From Roseburia sp. 1XD42-69 (GTDB lineage: Bacteria; Bacillota; Clostridia; Lachnospirales; Lachnospiraceae), in the NCBI RefSeq assembly GCF_003612565.1, contig NZ_RAZG01000006.1, positions 1-64,000 of the forward strand: a stretch of DNA of 64,000 nt, given 5' to 3'. Each line of letters begins with the position of its first letter. The first letter of the stretch is position 1. Under the pieces are notes generated by a model. The model was given only the letters and a program-made list of their open reading frames with translations, had not been told where the DNA came from and did not search any database. A program made the position numbers and the translations under genes. Shown one piece after another: positions 9,824 to 17,351 of this stretch.

Positions 9824-10888
9824 ATGGGAAACTGGGAAGATAATATACGAAAAGTAACTCCCTATGTACCGGGAGAACAGCCGAAAAAAGAAAACATCAT
9901 TAAATTAAATACAAATGAGAATCCCTATCCCCCTGCACCGGGGGTGGTGCGGGCCTTAAAGGAAATGGATACGGATTTGCTGAGACGTTATCCTGACCCT
10001 TCCGCAGCCCTTTTGGTGGATGCCATTGCAGAAAATTACGGGCTAAAACCGGGGCAGGTGTTTGTGGGAGTTGGTTCAGACGACGTGCTGGCCATGGCAT
10101 TTCTCACCTGTTTTAATTCGGATAAACCTATTCTCTTTCCCGATATCACCTATTCCTTTTATGATGTGTGGGCCAAGCTGCTTCGGATTCCCTATGAGGT
10201 GATACCTTTGGATAAAGATTTCCGGCTGGTGTCTTCGGATTACAAAAGGGAGAACGGGGGAATTGTATTTCCAAATCCAAACGCCCCCACCGGGGAGTTA
10301 AAACCCCTGGATGAAGTGGAGGAAATCATAAAATCCAACAGGGACGTCATTGTGATTGTGGATGAGGCATATATTGATTTTGGGGGGGAAAGCGCCCTTC
10401 CCCTGCTTAAAAGTTATGATAACCTTCTGATTGCCCAGACCTTCAGCAAGTCCCGCTCCATGGCGGGGATGCGCATCGGATATCTTCTGGGAAATGAGAA
10501 ATTAATCAAATTTATCAATGACTGCAAATATTCCTTTAATTCTTATACCATGAACCAGACCGCCATTGTTATGGGGGTGGAAGCTGTAAAGGACAGGGAA
10601 TATTTTTTAAGCTGCAGGGAAAAAATTATGGATACCAGGGAGTGGGCAAAAAAAGAGTTTCTGAATCTTGGCTTTTCTTTTGGGGATTCCATGAGCAATT
10701 TTCTCTTTGTGACCCATCCCTCCTATGATGCAGAGGAACTTTTTGAAGATTTGCGGGATGCAGGCATCTATGTCCGGCATTTTAAAAAGCCGGAGAGGAT
10801 TAAAAATTATCTTCGTATTACCATTGGCACAAGGGAAGAGATGGAGCGGTTATTTGATTTTTTAAAGCAGTATAAGAACAAACAGTAG
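9824..10888 (+). CDS. hisC: Histidinol-phosphate aminotransferase
   Basis: 354 residues, the normal HisC length. It makes L-histidinol phosphate from imidazole-acetol phosphate and glutamate, using PLP. Visible are LNTNENPYPP at the N-terminus, VDEAYIDFGG, and the PLP lysine in TFSKSRSMAGMRIGY, all characteristic of HisC. Other histidine genes are absent nearby; only a hisA lies 34 kb away in this window. A GGGAGAAT site precedes the ATG. Confidence 0.93.
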   Translation: MGNWEDNIRKVTPYVPGEQPKKENIIKLNTNENPYPPAPGVVRALKEMDTDLLRRYPDPSAALLVDAIAENYGLKPGQVFVGVGSDDVLAMAFLTCFNSDKPILFPDITYSFYDVWAKLLRIPYEVIPLDKDFRLVSSDYKRENGGIVFPNPNAPTGELKPLDEVEEIIKSNRDVIVIVDEAYIDFGGESALPLLKSYDNLLIAQTFSKSRSMAGMRIGYLLGNEKLIKFINDCKYSFNSYTMNQTAIVMGVEAVKDREYFLSCREKIMDTREWAKKEFLNLGFSFGDSMSNFLFVTHPSYDAEELFEDLRDAGIYVRHFKKPERIKNYLRITIGTREEMERLFDFLKQYKNKQ

Positions 10889-10896
10889 GAGAAATT

Positions 10897-11364
10897 ATGT
10901 TAAAACAATATTTAATTATATTTTTTGTCTCTATGGTACCCTTGATTGAGCTTCGGGGGGCAATTCCTATTTCCCAGGGATTTCAACTTCCCTTTCTTCC
11001 TTCTTACATTGTGTGTATCATAGGCAATATGCTTCCGGTTCCCATTATTTATCTTTTTGCAAGGAAAGTCCTTGAGTGGGGTGCGGATAAGCCGGTTATC
11101 GGTGGTTTCTTTAGCTTCTGCCTGGAAAAGGGAGAAAAAGGCGGGAAAAAATTGCAGGAGAAAGCGGGCAGGGGATTATTTCTGGCACTGCTTTTGTTTG
11201 TGGGAATCCCCATCCCCGGCACAGGGGCCTGGACGGGAACTCTGGCGGCAAGTATTTTGGATATGGATTTTAAGTCCAGTATTACCGCTGTGATGCTGGG
11301 GGTGCTTTTGGCAGGAATTATAATGGGGGTGGCAAGCTTCCTCACCATAGGCCAGATCGTATAG
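10897..11364 (+). CDS. Small multidrug export family membrane protein
   Basis: 155 residues, mostly hydrophobic, with about four membrane segments. The N-terminal VPLIELRGAIPI and central GIPIPGTGAWTG motifs mark the small multidrug export family (COG2426, Pfam 06695). Neither transport substrate nor direction has been established for the family. It begins 8 bases after hisC and probably ends this operon. Confidence 0.85.
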   Translation: MLKQYLIIFFVSMVPLIELRGAIPISQGFQLPFLPSYIVCIIGNMLPVPIIYLFARKVLEWGADKPVIGGFFSFCLEKGEKGGKKLQEKAGRGLFLALLLFVGIPIPGTGAWTGTLAASILDMDFKSSITAVMLGVLLAGIIMGVASFLTIGQIV

Positions 11365-11404
11365 GGAAATGACAATTAAGAAAAATGGAAGGGGAGGATT
11401 ATGT

Positions 11405-11521
11405 ATGCCGCTGATTCAGGAAAGAACTTACACAACTGAAGATATTTATGCCCTGCCAGAGGGACAGAGGGCAGAACTTATTGACGGACAGATATATGAT
11501 ATGGCGCCGTCCATGCGGTAG
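11405..11521 (+). pseudogene. Uma2-family (DUF820) endonuclease fragment
   Basis: A 38-codon stub preceded by GGGGAGG. It reads like the N-terminus of Uma2-family PD-(D/E)XK proteins (RTYTTEDIYALPEGQRAE, then LIDGQIYDMAPS) and stops at a TAG where the family normally continues for about 150 residues. A short frame just after, shifted by one base (VDLVLNIADLLS), could be the C-terminal end of the same gene. That would point to an internal deletion with frameshift. The fragment cannot be functional. Confidence 0.6.
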
Positions 11522-11554
11522 ATTTGGTTCTTAACATTGCAGATTTGCTATCCT

Positions 11555-11596
11555 GAAAAAAATTGCCCGGGACTAAAATTCCGGGCAGTTTTTTCC
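11555..11596. terminator. Bidirectional rho-independent terminator
   Basis: TGCCCGG (11564-11570) pairs with CCGGGCA (11581-11587). GTTTTTT follows on plus, and the preceding A-run gives a T-run on minus. It sits between the convergent Uma2 remnant and the binding-protein gene. Confidence 0.8.
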
Positions 11597-11630
11597 AAAT
11601 TTGACATCAATCCGGCAAAATCAGAAAGTT

Positions 11631-12719
11631 TTATTTTGCCGCTTTTTCGGCAAATTCTGTGTTCACTAAAACATCATACTCCGGCCTTGCCTTTAACTGG
11701 TCGGATTCATCCAAAATATCTAAGAGCAGGGTAAAGGCATCCTGGGTGAAAATTACGTCAGTTTTCCAGGTATCCTGGTCTTTATACCGGGTTACGATAG
11801 CGGCAATGGTTTCCTCCTTTGTATCTGCAAACTGGGGTGCAATGGCTTTTGCAATTTCTTCGCTGGAGTGAGAATCTACATATTTCATTCCTTTCTGCAG
11901 TGCATTGACAAAGGACTGGATAATCTCCGGATGTTTTTCTATGTAACTCTCTTTGGCGGAGAAGGCGGTGTAGGGCACATACCCGGAATCCACTCCCAGG
12001 GAGGCCACCACATATCCGGCGCCTTCCGTCTCCAATGCATTGGCTGCAGGTTCAAATTCCACGGTAAATTTTGCGTCCGGGCTTCCGGTGAAAGCTGCCG
12101 CCGTGGAGCCAAAGTCGATGCTCTGGTCAATGGTTAAGTCATTTTTGGGGTCAATGTTGTTTTTCTTTAACACATATTCAAAGACCATCTCTGGCATCCC
12201 CCCGGCTCTTCCGCCTAAAACATAAGAACCTTTGATGTCCTCCCACTTAAAATCTTCCATAGGCTCTCTTGCCACCAGGAAATTTCCGGCCCGCTGGGTG
12301 AGCTGGGCAAAGTTTTTGACTACATCCACAGCCCCTTCATTGTAGGTGTACACTGTGGTTTCCGGTCCCATAAAGCCAATGTCCGCCTCATCGGATAATA
12401 CGGCTGTCATGGTTTTATCTGCCCCAAACCCCGTCACAAGTTCCAGTTCAATCCCTTCCTCTGCAAAATACCCCTCTTCAATAGCCACATACATAGGCGC
12501 ATAGAAAATGGAATGGGCAACTTCGTTTAACACCACTTTTTCTGTTTTTACCTTTGGGGCTTCGGTCTTTTCCTTTGCGCCGGAAGTTCCGGAATCCCTG
12601 ACGGCGTTTTTTTCTGCGCCGCATCCGCAGAATGTCAGGAGCATGGCAGCCGTCATAAGAATTGCGGCTGCCCCTTTTCTTTTACGTAGAAATTTGGTCC
12701 CATGGAAACGAAATGACAA
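11631..12719 (-). CDS. NMT1/THI5-like ABC transporter substrate-binding lipoprotein
   Basis: 362 residues. A basic N-terminus, a hydrophobic stretch and the lipobox-like LTFCGC indicate a lipoprotein signal. The body is an NMT1/SsuA-type periplasmic-binding fold (SIFYAPMYVAIEEGYFAEEGIEL, then DIGFMGPET). Relatives bind pyrimidine precursors, alkanesulfonates or nitrate; the ligand here is unknown. The start is TTG: GGGAGG lies 8 bases upstream and no in-frame ATG precedes the signal sequence. It follows cbiO by 42 bases on the same strand, with no permease or ATPase of its own beside it. It may be read from the cobalt operon. Confidence 0.88.
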   Translation of the reverse strand: MSFRFHGTKFLRKRKGAAAILMTAAMLLTFCGCGAEKNAVRDSGTSGAKEKTEAPKVKTEKVVLNEVAHSIFYAPMYVAIEEGYFAEEGIELELVTGFGADKTMTAVLSDEADIGFMGPETTVYTYNEGAVDVVKNFAQLTQRAGNFLVAREPMEDFKWEDIKGSYVLGGRAGGMPEMVFEYVLKKNNIDPKNDLTIDQSIDFGSTAAAFTGSPDAKFTVEFEPAANALETEGAGYVVASLGVDSGYVPYTAFSAKESYIEKHPEIIQSFVNALQKGMKYVDSHSSEEIAKAIAPQFADTKEETIAAIVTRYKDQDTWKTDVIFTQDAFTLLLDILDESDQLKARPEYDVLVNTEFAEKAAK

Positions 12720-12761
12720 TAGTAAATCCTCCCTTTAAATAGAATCTTTGTGCTTTCTATT

Positions 12762-13580
12762 TTATGCAGGGGAGGAGGAAATGTGCAAAGATAACTCCTC
12801 GATTGTTTTGGGAAGGGGATTTAGTCCCAAAAGTTCTCCGGTCTGGTACAAAAGAGGCTGAGTGAGGCCGCAGGTGTGAAGAAGAGACTTACGGGCAAAA
12901 ACCTTTTCCGGTGAGTCGTCTGCCACAAGCCGTCCCTGGTGGAAAATTAAAATGCGTTTTGCCCATTTCCAGGCAAAATCCACATCGTGGGTGGAGATGA
13001 TAAGGGGAAAGCCCAAAAGAGCAAATTTTTCCAGGTTTTCTTCCAGAAGTTTGGCATTGGCAGAATCCAAGCAGGAGGAAGGCTCGTCTAAAAGCAGAAG
13101 TTTTGGTTTCATAGCAAGGATGCCAGCGATGCCCACCCGTTTTTTTTCGCCGCCGGAGAGGTATTGGGGGGCTCTGTTTCGGAAGTTTTCAAGATGCATT
13201 TCAGCAATGGCTTTTTCTGTACGCTCCTTCACCTCATAGGGAGGAAGTTTCAAATTCATGGGGCCAAAACTGATTTCCGTTTCCACTGTACCGCCTATGA
13301 TCTGGTGGTCGCTGTCTTGAAAAATCAGCCCTGCATTTTCATGGAGAGAAAATGTATCTTTCCGGTTTTGTGTTAGTTTTTTCCCTTTCAGATATATGCA
13401 GCCGGAATCCGGTTTTAAAATACCGTTGCAGCAGAGAAAAAAAGTGCTTTTCCCTGCTCCGTTATTTCCCAGCAGGGCAATTTTTTCCCCTTCTGTAATT
13501 TTCAGGCTGATATCATTTAAAACAGGGTGGTTCTTTTCATAAGAAAAACAAATATGTTCCATTCGCAAAATTTCATTCAT
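12762..13580 (-). CDS. cbiO: Cobalt ECF/ABC transporter ATP-binding protein
   Basis: 272 residues, an A-component ATPase of an energy-coupling-factor transporter. Walker A GNNGAGKST, Q-loop FQDSDHQ, signature LSGGEKKRVGIAG and Walker B LLLLDEPSSCLD are all present, followed by the switch histidine (STHD). It powers the CbiMNQ membrane complex. Its start overlaps the end of cbiQ by 4 bases, indicating translational coupling. Confidence 0.95.
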   Translation of the reverse strand: MNEILRMEHICFSYEKNHPVLNDISLKITEGEKIALLGNNGAGKSTFFLCCNGILKPDSGCIYLKGKKLTQNRKDTFSLHENAGLIFQDSDHQIIGGTVETEISFGPMNLKLPPYEVKERTEKAIAEMHLENFRNRAPQYLSGGEKKRVGIAGILAMKPKLLLLDEPSSCLDSANAKLLEENLEKFALLGFPLIISTHDVDFAWKWAKRILIFHQGRLVADDSPEKVFARKSLLHTCGLTQPLLYQTGELLGLNPLPKTIEELSLHISSSPA

Positions 13581-14365
13581 AAAATCTCCTTTTGGGAAAA
13601 CAGGGTAAACAGGGCAAAAAGGAAAACATAGGCCAGGGTAAAAAGAATTTTCTGTTTTTTGTTTGTACTGTAGTGAGAAAAATCATAAAAAGCGATTTCA
13701 CCCTGAAAGCACCGACTTTCCATGGCATGAAACATTTCCATGGCAGAGCTATAGCTTCTGTGGAGAAGATTTGCATAAATTTTTCCCACAGAGGAAAGGC
13801 TTGTGGGATAATCCCGAAATCCCATGCGGCTTTTGGCCGCAGTTTTCATGGAGTGGTGCATGGAAAAAAGGATAAAAATGCAGCGGTAAATCAGGTACAT
13901 AAGTCCGGTAAAAAAGCCTGGTACACGAAGTTTTGCAAGGACACCGATGATTTCCGGCACAGGGGTGGACAGGCTTAAAAAGTACAGGGCGCAAAGAGCG
14001 CCTATGCTGCGGCCCAAAACAAGAATGGCCTGTGACAGGGAAGTTTTTGTAATGCAGAGGTTTACCCCTAAAAGAGAGCCATGCCATAAGCCGCATTGGC
14101 CCATGTCTATAAGGAGTGTGATGCAGCTTACGATAAGGAAACCAAAAGGGACAGACAAAAGCCGCAGATAATTTCCCAGAGAAATTTTCCCTGCAAGAAG
14201 AGTTATTCCAGATAGGAGGGCAGCCAGAAAAAATCCCATCCAGGGATTTTTCCCGGCGATGGACAATACCATGCAGTACAGGGCAAAGGAAAATTTTCTC
14301 CCGGGGCTGATTTTTTTAAGTCCCGAGGAGGCACAGAGAACGTCCATGGACGGATGGCGGCTCAT
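13577..14365 (-). CDS. cbiQ: Cobalt transporter transmembrane T-component
   Basis: 262 residues with several membrane segments. It couples CbiO to CbiMN. The conserved T-component region is visible near SRMGFRDYP, with the basic loop around YRCIFILFSMHHSMKTAAKSR cut by charged residues that contact the ATPase. It overlaps cbiN by 4 bases and cbiO by 4 bases. Position and topology fit CbiQ; sequence in this family is poorly conserved. Confidence 0.9.
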   Translation of the reverse strand: MSRHPSMDVLCASSGLKKISPGRKFSFALYCMVLSIAGKNPWMGFFLAALLSGITLLAGKISLGNYLRLLSVPFGFLIVSCITLLIDMGQCGLWHGSLLGVNLCITKTSLSQAILVLGRSIGALCALYFLSLSTPVPEIIGVLAKLRVPGFFTGLMYLIYRCIFILFSMHHSMKTAAKSRMGFRDYPTSLSSVGKIYANLLHRSYSSAMEMFHAMESRCFQGEIAFYDFSHYSTNKKQKILFTLAYVFLFALFTLFSQKEIL

Positions 14366-14676
14366 ACCTGGTTATCCCCTTTGTATTTCTTCCTGGCGGC
14401 GAGATAGCCAAAACTGTAGGCGATAATCCCCACGCCGATTCCTGTCTGGACACAGAAAAACAGGCTTTCGATTTCACCGGGCAGCTCCCCGCCGATTAAA
14501 GTTTCCAAAACCGGGGTAAACCATGGCTCGTAGTTTCCCTGAATAGATTCCACAATCTGGCTTCCTGCATCATCGCTTCCGCCGAATTCTGCGCCTTTTA
14601 AGGCAAACAGTGGAACAAGGGCAATAAGAAGGATAAGGGCAGTTAAGATGAAAGCGGTTACTTTGTTTTTACACAT
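14362..14676 (-). CDS. cbiN: Cobalt transporter auxiliary subunit
   Basis: 104 residues with two membrane segments and a loop typical of CbiN (GSDDAG ... YEPWFTPV). It loads the metal into CbiM. The start is the ATG at 14676, with AAAGGAGGAAC upstream; a longer frame starting at 14706 would run into cbiM. It begins 1 base after the cbiM stop. Confidence 0.92.
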   Translation of the reverse strand: MCKNKVTAFILTALILLIALVPLFALKGAEFGGSDDAGSQIVESIQGNYEPWFTPVLETLIGGELPGEIESLFFCVQTGIGVGIIAYSFGYLAARKKYKGDNQV

Positions 14677-14677
14677 G

Positions 14678-15439
14678 TTACAGTTCCTCCTTTCCAACAA
14701 ATCCAAGTGCCCTTAACTCCGGGAGGGCAAAGTTTTCCATGCCCATCACCACAAGGACTGTAATCAGTCCTTCCATGACAGCTAAAGGGATCTGGGTGGG
14801 GGCAAAAACCCCCAGGAATTTCCCGGCGCTGAAAATGATTCCCCCCTCATTGCTGGGATAGGCCAGCGCAAGCTGGAGGCTGGTGATACAGTAGGTAAAA
14901 ATATCTCCCAGGGCTGCGGCAAAAAATACTGTAATTTTTCGGTTTATATTTCGTTTTTGCCCAAGCCTATAGATAAGGAAAGCTAAAATAGGACCCGCAA
15001 TTGCCATGCTGAAGGTATTTGCCCCTAAGGTGGTAAGCCCTCCGTGGGCTAAAAGGACGGCCTGGAAAATTAGTACGATAATGCCTAAAACACTGGCGGA
15101 AGATACTCCAAAGAGAATGGCGGAAAGGCCGGTTCCTGTCATGTGGCTGCAGCTTCCCGTTACCGAGGGAATTTTCAGGGAGGAAATCACAAAGATAAAT
15201 GCCCCGGACATTGCCAGTAAAATCATGGTTTGGGGTTTCTCAATGGAGATGTGCTTTAAGGTGATAAACCCGTGTGCCGCAAAGGGCAGGCAGATAACTC
15301 CCCACAGGATACAGTGCACCAGAGGGAGATACCCTTCCATAATGTGCATGGCGGAAACGTCTTCTGTAAGTCCCAAGAACACAGAGAAGGTAAGAACAGC
15401 AAAGTAAACAGTTTTTTCCGGTTTGGTCCAGTTTTTCAT
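14678..15439 (-). CDS. cbiM: Cobalt transport S-component
   Basis: 253 residues. It is the substrate-specific membrane protein of the cobalt ECF transporter. After a hydrophobic leader comes MHIMEGYLP: CbiM proteins bind the metal through the mature N-terminal Met-His motif, so the leader (about residues 1-30) is presumably cleaved before MHIMEG. The GTGLSAILFG and HGGLTTLGANTFSM stretches are typical. It is the first gene behind the cobalamin riboswitch. Confidence 0.95.
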   Translation of the reverse strand: MKNWTKPEKTVYFAVLTFSVFLGLTEDVSAMHIMEGYLPLVHCILWGVICLPFAAHGFITLKHISIEKPQTMILLAMSGAFIFVISSLKIPSVTGSCSHMTGTGLSAILFGVSSASVLGIIVLIFQAVLLAHGGLTTLGANTFSMAIAGPILAFLIYRLGQKRNINRKITVFFAAALGDIFTYCITSLQLALAYPSNEGGIIFSAGKFLGVFAPTQIPLAVMEGLITVLVVMGMENFALPELRALGFVGKEEL

Positions 15440-15510
15440 ACATGTCTCTCCTTTACTTATATAAATGTTTCATGTTTAGACAGGCTTTTTTCTGTGGGTT
15501 AAATTTGGGC

Positions 15511-15540
15511 ACAAAAAAAGCCGTGACAAATATCACAGCC
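15511..15540 (-). terminator. Terminator of the cobalamin riboswitch
   Basis: On the minus strand GCTGTGA pairs with TCACGGC (plus positions 15533-15539 and 15520-15526) and is followed by a T7 run. It lies between the aptamer and cbiM and is the likely ligand-controlled attenuator. Confidence 0.75.
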
Positions 15541-15556
15541 GCATTTCCATGACAAT

Positions 15557-15587
15557 AAAACGTCAGATAGTAAAAACCTGACGTTTC
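15557..15587 (-). promoter_or_regulatory. Hairpin between cobalamin aptamer and terminator
   Basis: AAACGTCAG and CTGACGTTT form a 9-base-pair stem directly downstream of the B12 box, with TTTTATTG after it. It could be a first weak terminator or part of the expression platform. Confidence 0.45.
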
Positions 15588-15589
15588 CC

Positions 15590-15785
15590 TTTTTGTAGGT
15601 CTTCTGACTCACGCCTTTTGGATAATTACTTCCAGTGCCTGCCTCCTGCCTTCTCAGGTTTCCCCAATGACTGGCTTTCGCCAACGGATGACAGGCTCGG
15701 CGCATACAGCGGCGGTACCGTCCAGGATTCCCACCTGGTTCCCTTGTCCATTCATAGGTCAACATAGCAACTCTATGACCACAAA
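15590..15785 (-). ncRNA. Cobalamin riboswitch upstream of cbiMNQO
   Basis: Read on the minus strand, the leader contains AAGGGAACCAGGTGGGAATC, a GTACCGCCGCTGTA segment, GGGGAAACCTGAGAAGGCAG and the B12 box GAGTCAGAAGACCTACA (plus positions 15594-15610). Their order and spacing match the cobalamin aptamer. When adenosylcobalamin binds, such leaders switch off expression of cobalt and B12 genes. A promoter, the aptamer, a hairpin and a terminator stand in series before cbiM. Confidence 0.93.
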
Positions 15786-15801
15786 AAGTTATGTTAGCCC
15801 T

Positions 15802-15830
15802 ATCATATCCCCTCCGCTAAAATCTGTCAA
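15802..15830 (-). promoter_or_regulatory. Sigma-A promoter for the cobalt operon
   Basis: On minus: TTGACA (plus 15825-15830), 17-base spacer, TATGAT (plus 15802-15807). Transcription would begin about ten bases before the riboswitch. Confidence 0.8.
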
Positions 15831-15836
15831 GGAATA

Positions 15837-15865
15837 TTTACTTTCATGCTTTAATATGATAAAAT
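15837..15865 (+). promoter_or_regulatory. Promoter for the YerC-like gene
   Basis: TTTACT (15837-15842), 17-base spacer, TAAAAT (15860-15865). It is back to back with the cobalt-operon promoter; the two -35 boxes are 6 bases apart. Confidence 0.55.
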
Positions 15866-15901
15866 TCTGTTGGGGAAAAATTTTTTAAGGAGGAGAAATG
15901 T

Positions 15902-16198
15902 ATGAGTAAAAATATCAGGACAGAGGCGGTGAACCGCCTGTTTGACGGAATATTAAGCCTAAAGGACAGGGAAGAGTGCTACACTTTTTTTGAGGACATA
16001 TGTACGATAAATGAATTGTTGTCCCTGTCCCAGAGAATGGAAGTAGCTTATATGTTAAGAGGGCAGAAGACATATCTGGAAATAGCGGAAAAAACCGGCG
16101 CCTCCACAGCCACCATAAGCAGGGTTAACCGCTCGTTAAATTACGGGAAAGACGGATATGATATGGTTTTTGAACGGTTAAAAGAAAAAGAAGAGTGA
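15902..16198 (+). CDS. YerC/YecD-type TrpR-related DNA-binding protein
   Basis: 98 residues, all-helical. The C-terminal half (LSLSQRMEVAYML, then YLEIAEKTGASTATISRVNRSL) carries the TrpR-like helix-turn-helix of the YerC family. Family members are small cytosolic regulators next to purine, histidine or repair genes; the ligand is unclear. AAGGAGGAG sits 6 bases before the ATG at 15902. It is divergent from the cobalt operon. Confidence 0.88.
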   Translation: MSKNIRTEAVNRLFDGILSLKDREECYTFFEDICTINELLSLSQRMEVAYMLRGQKTYLEIAEKTGASTATISRVNRSLNYGKDGYDMVFERLKEKEE

Positions 16199-16225
16199 AA
16201 AGAATTAATTCTTTTCCTCTTTTTT
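16183..16225. terminator. Bidirectional terminator between convergent genes
   Basis: A perfect 20-base palindrome (GAAAAGAATT at 16197-16206, AATTCTTTTC at 16207-16216) is flanked by T-rich sequence on both strands (CCTCTTTTTTT on plus). It overlaps the last codons of the YerC-like gene and of the DUF1836 gene. Confidence 0.65.
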
Positions 16226-16831
16226 TCCTTTTTTGGAGGCAGTGGCCATGTCATCTATGGTCTGCTCAATAATCATTTTTTTAATGTAAACGTCAAAACT
16301 TAACATGCAGATAAAGGCAAACTTATGCAGCATCTCCCCTTCCGACGGGGAAGTGTCCGGGAATGTTTTTGTGCTTGTCTTATATTTTTTTGCCAGGTCC
16401 TTTAGTATGTGCTGGACTTCCTCATGCTCTAAGCTGAAAACTTCCCGGTAAATGCCTTCCAGGTTTAATCCTTCCGGGTCTGTGTTCCCAAAATATTTTT
16501 CTGTTAAAGGGTTTAAAATATTTTGAATGTCGCTGATGCTTAAAATATTTTTAAAATAGTAGATAAAAAGCAGTGCAAGAACATGCTCTTTGGAATATTT
16601 TTTCTTGTTGGGAGGAGGGAGCAGGTTGTTCTTGGCATAATTGTTAATCATGGTTTTTGTAAGTATTTTATCGTCTTCATAGCGCTTGGTGGAAGCGAGT
16701 TGGGAATCCATAAAGGTAGTGACCTGATCCATGTACAGGTCAATATTGGGCAGGGATTCCGGTTTTACATAGTCTATGGTCTGAAGTTTTTCTAAGATTT
16801 CTTTTAAAAATGCATGGATATCTGTTGACAT
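16205..16831 (-). CDS. DUF1836 domain-containing protein
   Basis: 208 residues. The first two thirds contain the DUF1836 signature: ILTKTMINNYAKNNLLPPP followed by KKYSKEHVLALLFIYYFKN. The domain looks like a MerR-type winged helix, so DNA binding is probable but unproven. The lysine-rich C-terminus (KKGKKEEKN) is unusual. The ATG at 16831 is chosen for AGAGGTGATAAC just upstream; the longer frame would start before the promoter's -10. Confidence 0.85.
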   Translation of the reverse strand: MSTDIHAFLKEILEKLQTIDYVKPESLPNIDLYMDQVTTFMDSQLASTKRYEDDKILTKTMINNYAKNNLLPPPNKKKYSKEHVLALLFIYYFKNILSISDIQNILNPLTEKYFGNTDPEGLNLEGIYREVFSLEHEEVQHILKDLAKKYKTSTKTFPDTSPSEGEMLHKFAFICMLSFDVYIKKMIIEQTIDDMATASKKGKKEEKN

Positions 16832-16850
16832 GTTATCACCTCTTAGTCTT

Positions 16851-16879
16851 ATTATATAGTAATTAAAACTAGATGACAA
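16851..16879 (-). promoter_or_regulatory. Sigma-A promoter for the DUF1836 gene
   Basis: On minus: TTGTCA (plus 16874-16879), 17-base spacer, TATAAT (plus 16851-16856). It lies about 20 bases before the start codon. Confidence 0.75.
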
Positions 16880-16921
16880 GGGGGGATAGTGCAAAAGAGC
16901 TTGGGGAAATTGAGTCCTGAA

Positions 16922-17049
16922 TCAGAAATTTTCCATTTCTCCCCCAGAAAGATCAATGCCCTCCCTGTCATAATCAATGTCTCTGATATCTGTTCCGTTT
17001 AAGTAAACCGCCCCTTCCGTGGGTCATAGAGCCGCAGAAGGAGCTTGAT
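16922..17049 (-). pseudogene. Decayed ABC-exporter ATPase fragment
   Basis: Minus-strand frames read IKLLLRLYDP, then after a one-base frameshift EGAVYLNGTDIRDIDYDR, then EGIDLSGGEM and a stop. These are the segments just after Walker A and at the signature motif of an MsbA-like ATPase. About 70 residues that normally lie between them are missing, and Walker A and Walker B are lost. This is a relic with at least one frameshift and one deletion. Confidence 0.7.
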
Positions 17050-17351
17050 TTATCAATTTCATATATAAATTTAGAAATATGAATAAGATTATTTTTAATT
17101 CTTTTTAACTGAATCATATTTTTTCCTCTATTTCCATTTAGTAGTCTTTTGACAGATTTAAAAAAATCCACGAAGATACGCTACAAATAATAGTTTAATT
17201 GATTTTTTGGCTCCAATCATGAAAATTTGTTATTTTGTCAGAGAATTTTCGATATAAAATATTTCATCCAATATTTGGCATACCTATTTTTATTTTTTTT
17301 TGGAAGAATAAAATAAGAATCTGAAAATAAAAAGATTGGAGAGAAAAAGGT
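17050..17351 (+). other. AT-rich region upstream of spoVAD
   Basis: About 300 bases of AT-rich DNA between the ABC relic and spoVAD. GGAGAGAAAAAGGT before 17352 is the spoVAD ribosome binding site. A GGCATACCTA near 17277 resembles a sigma-G -10 element, but I could not place a convincing -35. No gene was seen. Confidence 0.4.

Noticed and set aside
15499-15765. 88-codon minus-strand frame upstream of cbiM
   Set aside because: It lies entirely within the cobalamin aptamer and terminator, whose conserved boxes explain the sequence.
16974-17171. 65-codon minus-strand frame beside the ABC relic
   Set aside because: The matching ABC residues are in a different frame, and this one shows no domain or ribosome binding site.
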